Shown here: positions 14,887 through 24,037 of the stretch, in pieces
Layout: each line of letters begins with the position of its first letter
Numbering within the stretch: position 1 is the first letter of the stretch
Assembly (NCBI GenBank): GCA_013816855.1
Contig: JACDDT010000002.1
Coordinates: 29,378 to 79,541 of the forward strand
Source: Gemmatimonadaceae bacterium
GTDB taxonomy: Bacteria; Gemmatimonadota; Gemmatimonadetes; Gemmatimonadales; Gemmatimonadaceae
Reading direction: 5' to 3'
DNA length: 50,164 bases
The notes under the pieces: model-generated
What the model was told of the DNA's origin: nothing
Databases searched by the model: none
What the model saw: the letters and a program-made list of their open reading frames with translations, nothing else
Position numbers and translations under genes: made by a program

Positions 14887-15435
14887 ATGCGAACTGCACG
14901 GATCATCGTTCTCTTCGGAGTGACGGCTTGCGCGAGCTCGCCCACCCTCACCAACGGCACGTCTTCGCAGACCTCACAGGTTGCGGTTGGGAACCGCACG
15001 ATTGCCATGCTTTCCGTCATCGCCGAAGCGGACCCCGTGTCCACACCCCTGGCAGCATCGCCGGGCGGCGCATGGGCGCAGGTCCCGGCCGCGTACTCCG
15101 ATCTCGGAATTCCGCTCTCGTTCTCACAGCCGGATAACATGATGGCCGGTAACCAGGGATTGAACATTCGGCGCCAGATCGGCGGCGTCGGTCTCCGCAA
15201 TTACCTCCTCTGCGGCAACGATGGCGGCGGCCCCAATGCAGACTCGTACCTCATCTCGATGAACATCGCCACTCAAATCCAGAAAGAGAGCGACGGCACC
15301 TCGAAAGTTGCGACTGTAATGGATGCGACGGCGACGTCGATGACGCTGGGAACGAATCAGATCCGTTGTTCATCAACGGGCGAGCTTGAGAAGCGCGTTA
15401 ACGAGATCGTAGCGAAACGCCTGAACCTGCGATAG
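14887..15435 (+). CDS. Putative lipoprotein, unknown function
   Basis: 182 residues. The start at 14887 places a short signal (TARIIVLFGVTAC) with a lipobox VTAC directly at the N-terminus, so Cys15 is probably lipidated; the frame extension to 14845 would spoil this signal. The mature protein is soluble, Ser/Thr-rich, with an SGGAW/ALGIP-like beta-rich centre (SPGGAWAQVPAAYSDLG) and Cys residues at LLCGND and IRCSST that could pair as a disulfide. The C-terminal helix (TGELEKRVNEIVAKRLNLR) is conserved-looking. No family recognised. It ends 55 bases before a good terminator. Confidence 0.7.
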   Translation: MRTARIIVLFGVTACASSPTLTNGTSSQTSQVAVGNRTIAMLSVIAEADPVSTPLAASPGGAWAQVPAAYSDLGIPLSFSQPDNMMAGNQGLNIRRQIGGVGLRNYLLCGNDGGGPNADSYLISMNIATQIQKESDGTSKVATVMDATATSMTLGTNQIRCSSTGELEKRVNEIVAKRLNLR

Positions 15436-15490
15436 CGCGCTCACTTCGACGCACACGGGCAGCCGAATCTTCCACTATTCGGCGACGAAA

Positions 15491-15518
15491 GCCGGACGGA
15501 TCACCGTCCGGCTTTTTT
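15491..15518 (+). terminator. Intrinsic terminator after the lipoprotein gene
   Basis: A perfect 9-bp GC stem (GCCGGACGG with CCGTCCGGC, 15491-15499 and 15504-15512), tetraloop ATCA and a run of six T. It faces the + strand. On the minus strand the same hairpin lies just past the leuS stop but has only three T, so it is at best a weak terminator for leuS. Confidence 0.93.
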
Positions 15519-15522
15519 ATTT

Positions 15523-17979
15523 TTACACGACGATGTTGAGCAGCCGTGCGGGCACGAAGATGATTTTTTTCGCCGGCCCGGTCACGAACTTTGCCACCGC
15601 GGAATCGCCCATAGCGAGCTCCATCGCACGATCCTGAGACACGTCGCGCGGAACCTGGATCTTTGCGCGCAGCTTTCCGTTAACCTGAACGATCAGCTCG
15701 ATGTTGTCTTCAGTAGCGAGGGCAGCGTCGAACTCCGGCCATCCCCCGTCGAAGACGCTTCCTTTTTGGCCGGATTGTTCCCAAAGCTCTTCCGCGATAT
15801 GCGGCGCAAACGGAGAGACCATCGGAACGAGCGGGATCACTTCATCACGATGCGGCCGCCGCTCGCCCCTCCGTACCACGTTGATGTATTCCATCATCGC
15901 GGCGATGGCCGTGTTGTAGCTGAGACGCGAGATGTCGTCGCCGACTTTCTTGATCGTTTGATGGAGCTTCTTCATCACCTGTGCGTCGGGGGTACCCTCG
16001 GCGTGCATCGTCTGCACCGAGCTCCACAGTCGATCGAGGAAACGCCGCGGGCCGGAGATGCTCTGGTCGCGGAAATCACCGCCCTCTTCGAAGGGACCGA
16101 GGAACATCAGATAGGTGCGAAACGCATCCGCGCCCCAGGACTCGATGTATTCGTCCGGGTTCACGACGTTGCCCTTCGTCTTCGACATCTTCGCGCCTTC
16201 GCGGATAATGAGCCCGTGCGCGCGAAAACGCGGAAACGGCTCCTCGAAATCGAGAAGGCCGGCGTCGTGGAGAACCATCGTCACGAACCTCGAATACAAG
16301 AGATGCAGCACTGCGTGCTCGTTTCCGCCGATGTATGAGTCCACCGGCAGCCACTTCTTTGTAATCGTCCTGTCGAACGCCACGCCATCGTTGCCAACGG
16401 TGGGGTAGCGGAGGAAATACCACGCGCTGTCGAGGAAAGTGTCAGAAACATCGGTCTCGCGCCGTCCCTGCTTGCCGCACGTTGGGCACGCGACGCGGTA
16501 CCACTCTTCGTGGCGCGCGAGTGGTGAGACGCCCGAGTCGTCAGGCTTGAAATCCTCGACGAACGGCAGAATCACGGGAAGGTCTTTTTCGGGAACGGGG
16601 ACGACACCGCAGTCGTCGCAATAGATGATCGGTATGGGTGGCCCCCAGTAACGCTGCCGCGAGATGCACCAGTCGTGGAGACGGAAATTCACTACCGGCT
16701 TCGCGCTGGCTCCCAGCACTTCGAGTGCCTTTTTCTTCGCCGCATCAACGGTGAGTCCATCGAGCGGACCGGAATTCACGATTCGGCCCTCGTCGCAGTC
16801 CGTGAGCGCCGCCTCGAGCGGAGCGTTTTCGGTCTCACCGTCGCCGCATACGACGCGCACGATGGGAAGCTTGAACTTCGTCGCGAACTCGAAATCCCGT
16901 TCATCGTGACCGGGCACACCCATAATCGCGCCGGTTCCGTACTCCATCAGCACGTAGTCGGAAATCCAGATTGGAATCGGCTTTCCCGTCGCCGCGTTAA
17001 CCGCATACGATCCCGAAAACACGCCGGTCTTTTCGGTGCCCGTTTTCCTGCTGACGATGTCCTGCTTCTCGGTGCGCTTCCGGTAACTCTCCACTTCAGC
17101 GGACTGCGGCGCTGTCGTCAGCGGCGCGACGAGCGGATGCTCCGGCGCCACGACGAGATACGTAGCCCCGTAAATCGTGTCGGCACGCGTAGTAAAAACG
17201 CGGATGTCCGCTTTCTCGCCCGTCGCGCATGTCGCAGCGAATTCGACCTCCGCACCTTCGGAGCGGCCGAGCCAGTTCCGCTGTGCGGTTTTCGTCGTTT
17301 CCGACCAATCGATTTTTTCGAGATTGTCGAGCAGCCTGCCCGCGTAATCGCTGATGCGAAAAAACCATTGCTCGAGCAGGCGCTGCTCGACGGGATCGTT
17401 GGAGCGCTCGCAAAGCCCGCCGACAACCTGTTCATTGGCGAGAACGGTCTTGCAGCCGGGGCACCAGTTGACCGCCGCCTTTTTCTTGTAGGCGAGTCCG
17501 CGCTTCAAGAGCTGGAGAAATACCCACTGCGTCCACTTGTAGTAATCGGGCTCGGTAGTCGAGAGCGTGTAGCGCCAATCGACCATCAGCCCGGCCCGCT
17601 CTACCTGGCGCCGGAAGTTCGCGATGTTCTTCGGAATGAGATCCATCGGGTGCACGCCCTTCTTGAGGGCGAAGTTTTCCGAATGAATCCCGAATGCGTC
17701 GTAGCCAAAAGGCTCGAACACGTTGTAGCCTTGTAGACGTTGGAATCGTCCGTAGATATCGTTTCCAGTGAAGGCAAAGAGGTTTCCAACATGAAGCCCC
17801 TCTGCCGACGGATAAGGAAACATCATCAGCGTATAGAACGGACGGGCCGCGTTCTCGATGTCAGTCGAGTTGGTGCCCCGCTCCGCCCAAAGCCGCTGCC
17901 ATTTCGGCTCGATCGCTGATGGATCGTAGCCGGGTGCATTAGAGGAGAAACGGTCGTCCGATGTCGCTGAGTCTTCCAT
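15523..17979 (-). CDS. leuS: Leucyl-tRNA synthetase
   Basis: 818 residues, class Ia synthetase that charges tRNA-Leu. The HIGH-type motif is FPYPSAEGLHVGN (HVGN at 63-66) and the KMSKS loop is KMSKTKGNVVNPD near residue 597, with Thr in place of the final Ser. The CP1 editing domain (about 220-420) has the leucine-specific TRADTIYGATYLVVAPEHP and GTGAIMGVPGHDERD with the editing Asp. Zinc-type pairs of cysteines appear in NWCPGCKTVLANEQV and CDDCG. The C-terminal anticodon-binding part ends in VNGKLRAKIQVPRD. The length is slightly below the usual 860. It is divergent from the chemoreceptor-like gene, with 52 nt between. Confidence 0.97.
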   Translation of the reverse strand: MEDSATSDDRFSSNAPGYDPSAIEPKWQRLWAERGTNSTDIENAARPFYTLMMFPYPSAEGLHVGNLFAFTGNDIYGRFQRLQGYNVFEPFGYDAFGIHSENFALKKGVHPMDLIPKNIANFRRQVERAGLMVDWRYTLSTTEPDYYKWTQWVFLQLLKRGLAYKKKAAVNWCPGCKTVLANEQVVGGLCERSNDPVEQRLLEQWFFRISDYAGRLLDNLEKIDWSETTKTAQRNWLGRSEGAEVEFAATCATGEKADIRVFTTRADTIYGATYLVVAPEHPLVAPLTTAPQSAEVESYRKRTEKQDIVSRKTGTEKTGVFSGSYAVNAATGKPIPIWISDYVLMEYGTGAIMGVPGHDERDFEFATKFKLPIVRVVCGDGETENAPLEAALTDCDEGRIVNSGPLDGLTVDAAKKKALEVLGASAKPVVNFRLHDWCISRQRYWGPPIPIIYCDDCGVVPVPEKDLPVILPFVEDFKPDDSGVSPLARHEEWYRVACPTCGKQGRRETDVSDTFLDSAWYFLRYPTVGNDGVAFDRTITKKWLPVDSYIGGNEHAVLHLLYSRFVTMVLHDAGLLDFEEPFPRFRAHGLIIREGAKMSKTKGNVVNPDEYIESWGADAFRTYLMFLGPFEEGGDFRDQSISGPRRFLDRLWSSVQTMHAEGTPDAQVMKKLHQTIKKVGDDISRLSYNTAIAAMMEYINVVRRGERRPHRDEVIPLVPMVSPFAPHIAEELWEQSGQKGSVFDGGWPEFDAALATEDNIELIVQVNGKLRAKIQVPRDVSQDRAMELAMGDSAVAKFVTGPAKKIIFVPARLLNIVV

Positions 17980-18031
17980 TCGTACAAACTAGCCGCTCTC
18001 CCCTGCAGTTTCACCTGCGGAAACACGGCGC

Positions 18032-19402
18032 ATGACGTCCGCTCCGATTGAGATCGGCCCTCGCGCGAGCACCGGCGGATTGCTGCGCCCCATGCTCAGC
18101 ATGCTTCAGCGCAGGGCACTCGTTCTCATCTCGATTTTTGCCGCGGTCTTTCTCCTCGGGCTCATCCTTATCTCATGGCGTCTCCACGATCTCCTTACGC
18201 CGGACGTGCGAGCTGCGGTACTGGACACCCCCGGTGTTCGCCTCACCCTTTACTTGTTCCTCGTCTGGATTCTCGGCGCCACCGCCGCCCGGTCTTTTAT
18301 GATCATGCGCTTTATCAAGCGCAACATCACCGAGCCCGTTGCATCCTTGGCGCGGCTGTCCGAAGCCGTGGGAACGGGCGAGCTGTCGATTCCCTTCCTT
18401 CCCTCGACCTCTACGGACGAGGTCGGCCGCCTCAGCCGCGCGACCGCGGGAATGATCGACGATCTTCGGGAGCTTGCTACGACGCTGCGCGAGAGCGCTG
18501 CGGATACTACCCGACTCGCTCACAAAATCACTGAATCGTCACAATCCGTTGCTTCGGCGGCTCAGCAGAACGCGGCGACCTCGGATGAGCTGAGCAAGAA
18601 TGCAACTGCGCGGCAGCTCACGGTCCTCGAGCTCGTGTCGGGTGCGACGCGCATGACCGAGACTTTCGGCGCCCTTCGCGAGGCAAGCGAAGAAGGTCTC
18701 CGCCGCGAACGTCGTCTGCGGAGCGTCGCAGAGGAGAATCGGATGCGCCTCGACGAAAACTCGCGAGCACTCGACTCCCTCACCACAGACTCTCTCGCCA
18801 GCGTCGAAGCGATTGGCGGTCTCGCTTCCGCAGTGGAAGAGATCCGCGCGTTTCTCACCCTCGTACAAAAAATCTCCCGACAGTCGAAGCTTCTCGCGCT
18901 CAACGCCGCGATGGAGGCGGCACGGGCGGGCGAGCAGGGCGAAGGTTTCGCCGTCGTGGCCGCCGAAGTGCGCCGCCTTGCAGCGAGCTCGGCCGAAGCG
19001 GCGCAGCGCACTGACGGATTGGTAAAGCAGATGGTCGAGAACGTAGATCGCGCGCGTGATTGCACCAACCGCACGGTCACCACGGCGCGCGGTGTCATGG
19101 AGACGATGCTCCTCGGCAGACGGGTCTTCACCAAGGTCGAATACAGCGCGAAGGAGGCCGAAGAGTGGAGCGGCCGAGTGGAAGAAACGATCGGCGACGC
19201 CGCCCAGGTGGCGACGACGATGAGCGAAAAGCTGAATCAAATCGCAAAGGAAACTGAAGCGTTCGTCCGCACTATGAGGTTCATTGCTTTCTCGAGCGAC
19301 GAACAGAGCCGGGCAATCGCCGATATCGCAGCCGGCGCCGCGGAGTTGACTCGCGCGGCGAATCTCCTCTGCGAGCTGGTCTCCACTTTCAAGCTCTCCT
19401 GA
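18032..19402 (+). CDS. Methyl-accepting chemotaxis-like protein without sensor domain
   Basis: 456 residues. Two membrane spans (about 28-49, RALVLISIFAAVFLLGLILI, and about 71-92) are separated by only some 20-25 residues, so no periplasmic ligand domain exists. A HAMP domain follows (FIKRNITEPVASLARLSEA) and then the long coiled-coil signalling domain whose tip KISRQSKLLALNAAMEAARA and EGFAVVAAEVRRLAASSAEA are the hallmark of CheA/CheW-binding receptors. No C-terminal CheR/CheB tether pentapeptide is visible. No che genes are near, so it must act through an array encoded elsewhere or in a non-motility pathway. It could sense membrane state or cytoplasmic signals, which is inference. Confidence 0.93.
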   Translation: MTSAPIEIGPRASTGGLLRPMLSMLQRRALVLISIFAAVFLLGLILISWRLHDLLTPDVRAAVLDTPGVRLTLYLFLVWILGATAARSFMIMRFIKRNITEPVASLARLSEAVGTGELSIPFLPSTSTDEVGRLSRATAGMIDDLRELATTLRESAADTTRLAHKITESSQSVASAAQQNAATSDELSKNATARQLTVLELVSGATRMTETFGALREASEEGLRRERRLRSVAEENRMRLDENSRALDSLTTDSLASVEAIGGLASAVEEIRAFLTLVQKISRQSKLLALNAAMEAARAGEQGEGFAVVAAEVRRLAASSAEAAQRTDGLVKQMVENVDRARDCTNRTVTTARGVMETMLLGRRVFTKVEYSAKEAEEWSGRVEETIGDAAQVATTMSEKLNQIAKETEAFVRTMRFIAFSSDEQSRAIADIAAGAAELTRAANLLCELVSTFKLS

Positions 19403-19451
19403 CAGCCATCGCCTTCACACGGAGCGCCGGCTCGTTGTAGCTTCCGCTTCG

Positions 19452-20867
19452 ATGAGCACGAACAGCACCCGGCGCGAGCACGACCTTCTCGGCGAACGCG
19501 ACGTTCCCGCGGACGCTCTGTATGGCATTCAGACACTCCGTGCGATGGAGAATTTCGCCATCAGCGGAGTGGAGCTGAACGAGTTTCCAACTCTGCTCGG
19601 CGGCCTGGCCGCAGTGAAAGAAGCCGCCGCCCTCGCGAATCAGGATCTGGGCTTGCTTAGCGCCGAGGTTGCGGGCGCGATCATAGCGGCAGCAAGAGAG
19701 ATTCGCGCGGGTCAACACCACGAGCACTTCCGGGTGGACATGATCCAGGGCGGCGCGGGAACGTCCACGAACATGAACGCGAACGAAGTGATCGCCAACC
19801 GTGCCTTGGAGCTACTCGGGAGACAGCGCGGCGACTACGACATCGTTCATCCCAACAATCACGTCAATCTCAGCCAGTCGACGAACGACGTTTATCCGAC
19901 AGCGGTAAAGCTCGCGCTGCACTCGAGCATCACCGGCCTGCAAGAGGCAATGGGTGCACTCGCCGGCGCGTTTTTAGTTAAGGGCGAGGAGTTTGCGCCG
20001 TTCATAAAAATGGGGCGGACGCAGCTGCAGGACGCCGTTCCGATGACTCTCGGGCAGGAGTTCAGCGCCTTCGCCCATACGATGCTCGAGGATGTGGACC
20101 GTCTAGGCGAAGCGCAGGCGCTGGTCCGGGAGATCAACATGGGCGCGACCGCAATCGGCACGGGAATCAATGCGCCCAAGGGATACGCCGAGATAGTTCG
20201 CGCGCATCTCTCCGAAATCACCGGTCTCCAGCTAATCACTGCTCCCGATTTGGTCGAAGCGACCGCGGACACCGGCGTCTTCGTGCAGCTGTCGGGCGTG
20301 CTCAAACGCTGCGCCGTCAAGCTCTCGAAGATTTGCAACGATCTGCGTCTTCTCAGCTCCGGACCGCGCGCCGGCTTCGGCGAGATCAACCTCCCGCCGA
20401 TGCAGCCCGGGTCGTCGATAATGCCGGGGAAGGTAAATCCCGTCATGCCCGAGCTGGTCAATCAGGTTTGCTTCGACATCATCGGCGGAGACGTGACGGT
20501 GAGCATGGCGGCCGAAGGCGGGCAGCTTCAGCTCAACGTTTTCGAGCCGATCATAGCTTACCGCCTGCTTCGCGGACTCATTACCCTTTCGCGCGCGTGC
20601 GACCTCCTGCGCCTCAAATGCGTGAGCGGAATCACCGCGAATCCGGACAGAATGCGCCGTTTCGTGGAGAGGTCGATCGGTGTGATTACCGCATTGGTCC
20701 CCGTCCTCGGATATGAGACGACGACGGCGATTGCGAAGCAAGCGCTCGAGACGGGCAGAGGAGTTTACGAGCTCGTGTGCGACACCGGACTGATGACCCG
20801 GGAGGAGCTCGATCTGCTCCTGAATCCGGAGGCAATGACAGCGCCCCGACCAGTCGCGGATCAATGA
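19452..20867 (+). CDS. aspA: Aspartate ammonia-lyase (aspartase)
   Basis: 471 residues of the fumarase/aspartase superfamily. The catalytic loop GSSIMPGKVNPVMPE has the signature serine and lysine, and GRTQLQDAVPMTLGQ and HPNNHVNLSQSTNDVYPT are the other two conserved active-site segments. The N-terminal EHDLLGERDVPADALYG and the C-terminal domain match aspartase in length and order. It converts L-aspartate to fumarate and ammonia in the cytosol, feeding the TCA cycle. The class II fumarase FumC is a close relative, but the ERDVPADALYGIQTLRA N-terminus favours AspA. No ribosome binding site is obvious before the ATG. Starts 49 nt after the chemoreceptor gene. Confidence 0.9.
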   Translation: MSTNSTRREHDLLGERDVPADALYGIQTLRAMENFAISGVELNEFPTLLGGLAAVKEAAALANQDLGLLSAEVAGAIIAAAREIRAGQHHEHFRVDMIQGGAGTSTNMNANEVIANRALELLGRQRGDYDIVHPNNHVNLSQSTNDVYPTAVKLALHSSITGLQEAMGALAGAFLVKGEEFAPFIKMGRTQLQDAVPMTLGQEFSAFAHTMLEDVDRLGEAQALVREINMGATAIGTGINAPKGYAEIVRAHLSEITGLQLITAPDLVEATADTGVFVQLSGVLKRCAVKLSKICNDLRLLSSGPRAGFGEINLPPMQPGSSIMPGKVNPVMPELVNQVCFDIIGGDVTVSMAAEGGQLQLNVFEPIIAYRLLRGLITLSRACDLLRLKCVSGITANPDRMRRFVERSIGVITALVPVLGYETTTAIAKQALETGRGVYELVCDTGLMTREELDLLLNPEAMTAPRPVADQ

Positions 20868-20926
20868 CGGAAACGTTACTTTGTAGGCGGTTTCGCCGCA
20901 CAATCCAACACGACCTCTACTATTAA

Positions 20927-22171
20927 ATGAAAGGCTTAGACCGCCTGCGGCGGCTTTCTCCGTTTGTTCTGACAGCCGCACTCGCGATCATCATTGGAGC
21001 TTGCTCCGGGTCGCACCCCAACACGACCTTCACGCCGCACAGCGATCTCGGTCGGGACATCGACGCCCTTTGGGATCGTCTGCTCTTGCTCGGTACAATC
21101 GTCTTCGTGCTCGTCGAGGCAGCGCTCATCTTCGTCATCATCCGCTATCGCCATCGCGACAGCAACGAGCGGCCGCCCCAGACACACGGGAGTACGAAGC
21201 TTGAGATTCTGTGGACGCTCATTCCCGCCGTCATTCTCGTCTTCATCGCCATTCCCACAGTGAGGACGATTTTCAAGACGCAGGCGAATGCTCCGCACGG
21301 ATCGCTCAACATCGAGGTGATAGGCCATCAATGGTGGTGGGAGTTCAAGTATCCGGAATACGGCATCACCACCGCGAACGAGGTCTACGTTCCAACCGGC
21401 CGCACGGTGAACTTCACGCTCCACTCGGCCGATGTCATCCACTCTTTCTGGGCCCCTCAGCTCGGCGGCAAGCGCGACGTGGTGACGAATCGCACGAATT
21501 TCCTATGGTATACCCCCGACTCGTCGATGGAGACGAGCGTATGGAACGGCTTCTGTGCGGAGTACTGCGGAACGTCCCACGCGAATATGAAGTTCCGCGT
21601 GTTCACGGTGAAGCCCGACGAATTCGTGAGATGGGCCGGGTGGCAGAAAACGCAGGCAGCGTTCGGCGCGAAGACGGCAACGGCAACGACGGCCGCGTCC
21701 AGCACTCCCGAGATGATGACCGCGGCGGCGACAACCACCGGCGGTCCGTACATCTTCCCGAAGGAAAAGATTCCGGCGTACACGGTTCCAGCGACGCCTC
21801 CACCTCGGGGTCTCACTTTCACGGCCGGCCTCACCGGAAACGCCGGGCGTGGACAGCAGATTTTCTCTACGGGCGCATGCATCGGCTGTCACGTCATCGC
21901 GGGAAATCCAAGCGCGATGGGCGTGTTGGGACCGAACCTCACGCACATCGGCTCGCGTACCACCATTGCGGCGGGGCGCTATCCGAATGCGGCGGCGTAT
22001 CTCGCGCTCTGGATCAAGAACGCCCGCGTGATGAAGCCCGGCGTGCTCATGCCGACGCTCGGACTCGACGAGTATGATCCGATTCTTAAAACGAAAGTCA
22101 CCACCGCGAGCGGCGGATTGACCGACCAGCAAATCGCGGACGTCGTGGCTTATTTAACCGCACTGAAGTAG
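20927..22171 (+). CDS. coxB: Cytochrome c oxidase subunit II with fused cytochrome c (caa3 type)
   Basis: 414 residues. Lipoprotein-type signal with a lipobox IIGAC (Cys26), then two membrane spans (about 52-74 and 95-113) and the cupredoxin CuA domain with aromatic GHQWWWEF (134-141). CuA ligands are present: His172, Cys210, Cys214, His218 and Met221 (CAEYCGTSHANMKF). A Thr/Ala-rich linker leads to a C-terminal cytochrome c with CIGCH at 318-322 and a later Met in GVLMPTLG as the axial ligand. The fused heme makes it a caa3 oxidase that can take electrons directly from the bc complex or a small cytochrome. First gene of a five-gene oxidase operon; no Shine-Dalgarno is seen and a TACTAT lies only a few bases before the ATG. 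Confidence 0.96.
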   Translation: MKGLDRLRRLSPFVLTAALAIIIGACSGSHPNTTFTPHSDLGRDIDALWDRLLLLGTIVFVLVEAALIFVIIRYRHRDSNERPPQTHGSTKLEILWTLIPAVILVFIAIPTVRTIFKTQANAPHGSLNIEVIGHQWWWEFKYPEYGITTANEVYVPTGRTVNFTLHSADVIHSFWAPQLGGKRDVVTNRTNFLWYTPDSSMETSVWNGFCAEYCGTSHANMKFRVFTVKPDEFVRWAGWQKTQAAFGAKTATATTAASSTPEMMTAAATTTGGPYIFPKEKIPAYTVPATPPPRGLTFTAGLTGNAGRGQQIFSTGACIGCHVIAGNPSAMGVLGPNLTHIGSRTTIAAGRYPNAAAYLALWIKNARVMKPGVLMPTLGLDEYDPILKTKVTTASGGLTDQQIADVVAYLTALK

Positions 22172-22180
22172 GAGACGGCT

Positions 22181-24034
22181 TTGGCATCGACAGCAATCGC
22201 GACCCCACTAGCTCCAACGGCATATTCCGGCGAACAGTCAGGCGTGTGGAGCTGGCTGACGACGGTCGATCACAAGCGCATCGGGACGCTTTACCTCTTC
22301 ACTGCCCTCTTCTTCTTTATGTGGGGAGGAGTCGAAGCGCTGATCATCCGCGCCCAGCTCGGCGCGCCGAACCAGCACCTCGTCTCGGCGGAGTTCTACA
22401 ACCAGCTGTTCACGATGCACGGCACGACGATGATCTTCCTCGCGATCATGCCGCTCTCCGCCGCGTTCTTCAACTATCTGATTCCGCTTCAGATCGGCGC
22501 GCGCGACGTCGCCTTCCCGCGCCTCAACGCATTCAGCTACTGGGTCTATCTGTTCGGCGGAATCTTCATCACCGTGCCGATTCTTTTCGCGGTCGCACCG
22601 GACGGCGGATGGTTCGGCTACGCGCCGCTCACAACCCGCGCCTACTCACCAGGCATCAATATCGACTTCTGGGTGATCGGCCTTCAGATCCTCGGCGTCT
22701 CGTCACTGGCTGCGGCGTTCAACTTCCTCACCACGATCATCAACCTCCGCGCACCCGGCATGTCGCTCATGCGTATGCCGATGTTCACGTGGATGTCGTT
22801 CGTAGTGCAGTTCCTCCTCGTGCTCGCCTTCCCGGTGATCACGATCGCGCTCGTGTTTCTGCTGTTCGACCGCTTCTTCGGAACGAACTTCTACAACACG
22901 GTCGACGCGGGAGCGGATCCGCTTCTGTGGCAGCACCTTTTCTGGATCTTCGGCCACCCCGAGGTTTACATCCTCATCCTGCCGGCGTTCGGTCTGGTCT
23001 CCGAAGTGATTCCGGCGAACTCGAAGAAGCCGCTCTTCGGCTATCCGGTGATGGTGTACTCGGGAATTCTCATCGCGGTGCTCGGTTTCGGCGTGTGGGC
23101 ACACCATATGTTCGCAGTTGGAATGGGTCCCATCGCGGACACGTTCTTCTCGCTGGCGACAATGCTCATCGGAATTCCGACCGGCGTTAAGATCTTCAAC
23201 TGGATCGCGACGATGGCCCAGGGCCACGTCCGGCTGAATACGCCCATGCTCTTCGCCATCGCGCTCGTGGCGCTGTTCACCATCGGCGGAATCTCCGGCG
23301 TGATGCACTCTTCGCCGCCGGCCGACTTGCAGCAGACCGACACCTATTTCATCGTCGCGCACTTTCACTACGTGCTCTTCGGCGGCTCGATAATGGGAAT
23401 CTTCGCCGGCATTTATCACTACTTCCCGAAGATGACGGGACGAATGCTCGACGAGAAGCTCGGCAAGATTCACTTCTGGCTCTACTTCGTTGGAATGAAC
23501 ATCACGTTCTTCCCGATGCACTTTGCCGGAATGCTCGGAATGCCGCGCCGCATCTACACGTATGACGCCGGGCAGGGCTGGGAGAGTTATAACTTCTACT
23601 CCAGCATCGGATCCTACATCATCGGTGTTGCAACGCTCGTATTCGCGTGGAACTTCCTGAAGAGCCGCCGTAGCGGAGCGATTGCAGGGCCGAACCCCTG
23701 GGGCGCCGCCACTCTCGAATGGACGATTCCGAGCCCGCCGCCCGATTACAATTTCGCAAAGATTCCCACCGTGACCTCGCGGTATCCGCTGTGGGAAGGG
23801 AAAGAGGCCGATCTCGAGAGCGCGCGCTTCAACGCGCAGGAAGGAAAGACCGCCGCGGATTTCGGAATCGTCATGCCGTACAACACCATCAAGCCGATGA
23901 TCGTCGCTTTCGGACTGGTGCTGATGTTCTGCGGCCTTCTCACAAGCAGAGTCATCATCTTCCTCGGCGCTGGCATAATGATCGTCTCGTTGTTCACGTG
24001 GCTGCTGTCCCCACTCGAGCCGGAGCACCACTAG
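22181..24034 (+). CDS. ctaD: Cytochrome c oxidase subunit I
   Basis: 617 residues, the catalytic heme a/heme a3-CuB subunit with about 12 helices. Low-spin heme ligand His in MHGTTMIFL; CuB and tyrosine in GHPEVYILILP (with the D-channel Glu), then WAHHMFAVGM; heme a3 and heme a His in FIVAHFHYVLFGG. The D-pathway entry Asp is in IGARDVAFPRLN and the K-pathway Lys in GIPTGVKIFNWI, so this is an A1-type proton-pumping oxidase. Start is TTG at 22181 with a good AGGAG at 22171-22175 (overlapping the coxB stop region), giving an N-terminus ASTAIATPLAPTAYSGEQSG. A TTG on a core respiratory gene is unusual but well supported by the Shine-Dalgarno. C-terminal extension of about 70 residues carries extra spans. 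Confidence 0.97.
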   Translation: MASTAIATPLAPTAYSGEQSGVWSWLTTVDHKRIGTLYLFTALFFFMWGGVEALIIRAQLGAPNQHLVSAEFYNQLFTMHGTTMIFLAIMPLSAAFFNYLIPLQIGARDVAFPRLNAFSYWVYLFGGIFITVPILFAVAPDGGWFGYAPLTTRAYSPGINIDFWVIGLQILGVSSLAAAFNFLTTIINLRAPGMSLMRMPMFTWMSFVVQFLLVLAFPVITIALVFLLFDRFFGTNFYNTVDAGADPLLWQHLFWIFGHPEVYILILPAFGLVSEVIPANSKKPLFGYPVMVYSGILIAVLGFGVWAHHMFAVGMGPIADTFFSLATMLIGIPTGVKIFNWIATMAQGHVRLNTPMLFAIALVALFTIGGISGVMHSSPPADLQQTDTYFIVAHFHYVLFGGSIMGIFAGIYHYFPKMTGRMLDEKLGKIHFWLYFVGMNITFFPMHFAGMLGMPRRIYTYDAGQGWESYNFYSSIGSYIIGVATLVFAWNFLKSRRSGAIAGPNPWGAATLEWTIPSPPPDYNFAKIPTVTSRYPLWEGKEADLESARFNAQEGKTAADFGIVMPYNTIKPMIVAFGLVLMFCGLLTSRVIIFLGAGIMIVSLFTWLLSPLEPEHH

Positions 24035-24037
24035 TAA

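Noticed and set aside
16675-17736. 353-aa frame antisense to leuS
   Set aside because: Mirror of leuS codons; no motif and no promoter or ribosome binding site.
22703-24031. Long open frame (442 aa) antisense to ctaD
   Set aside because: Shadow frame caused by third-position GC bias of the heme-copper oxidase gene; low-complexity His/Glu/Arg composition and no family motif.
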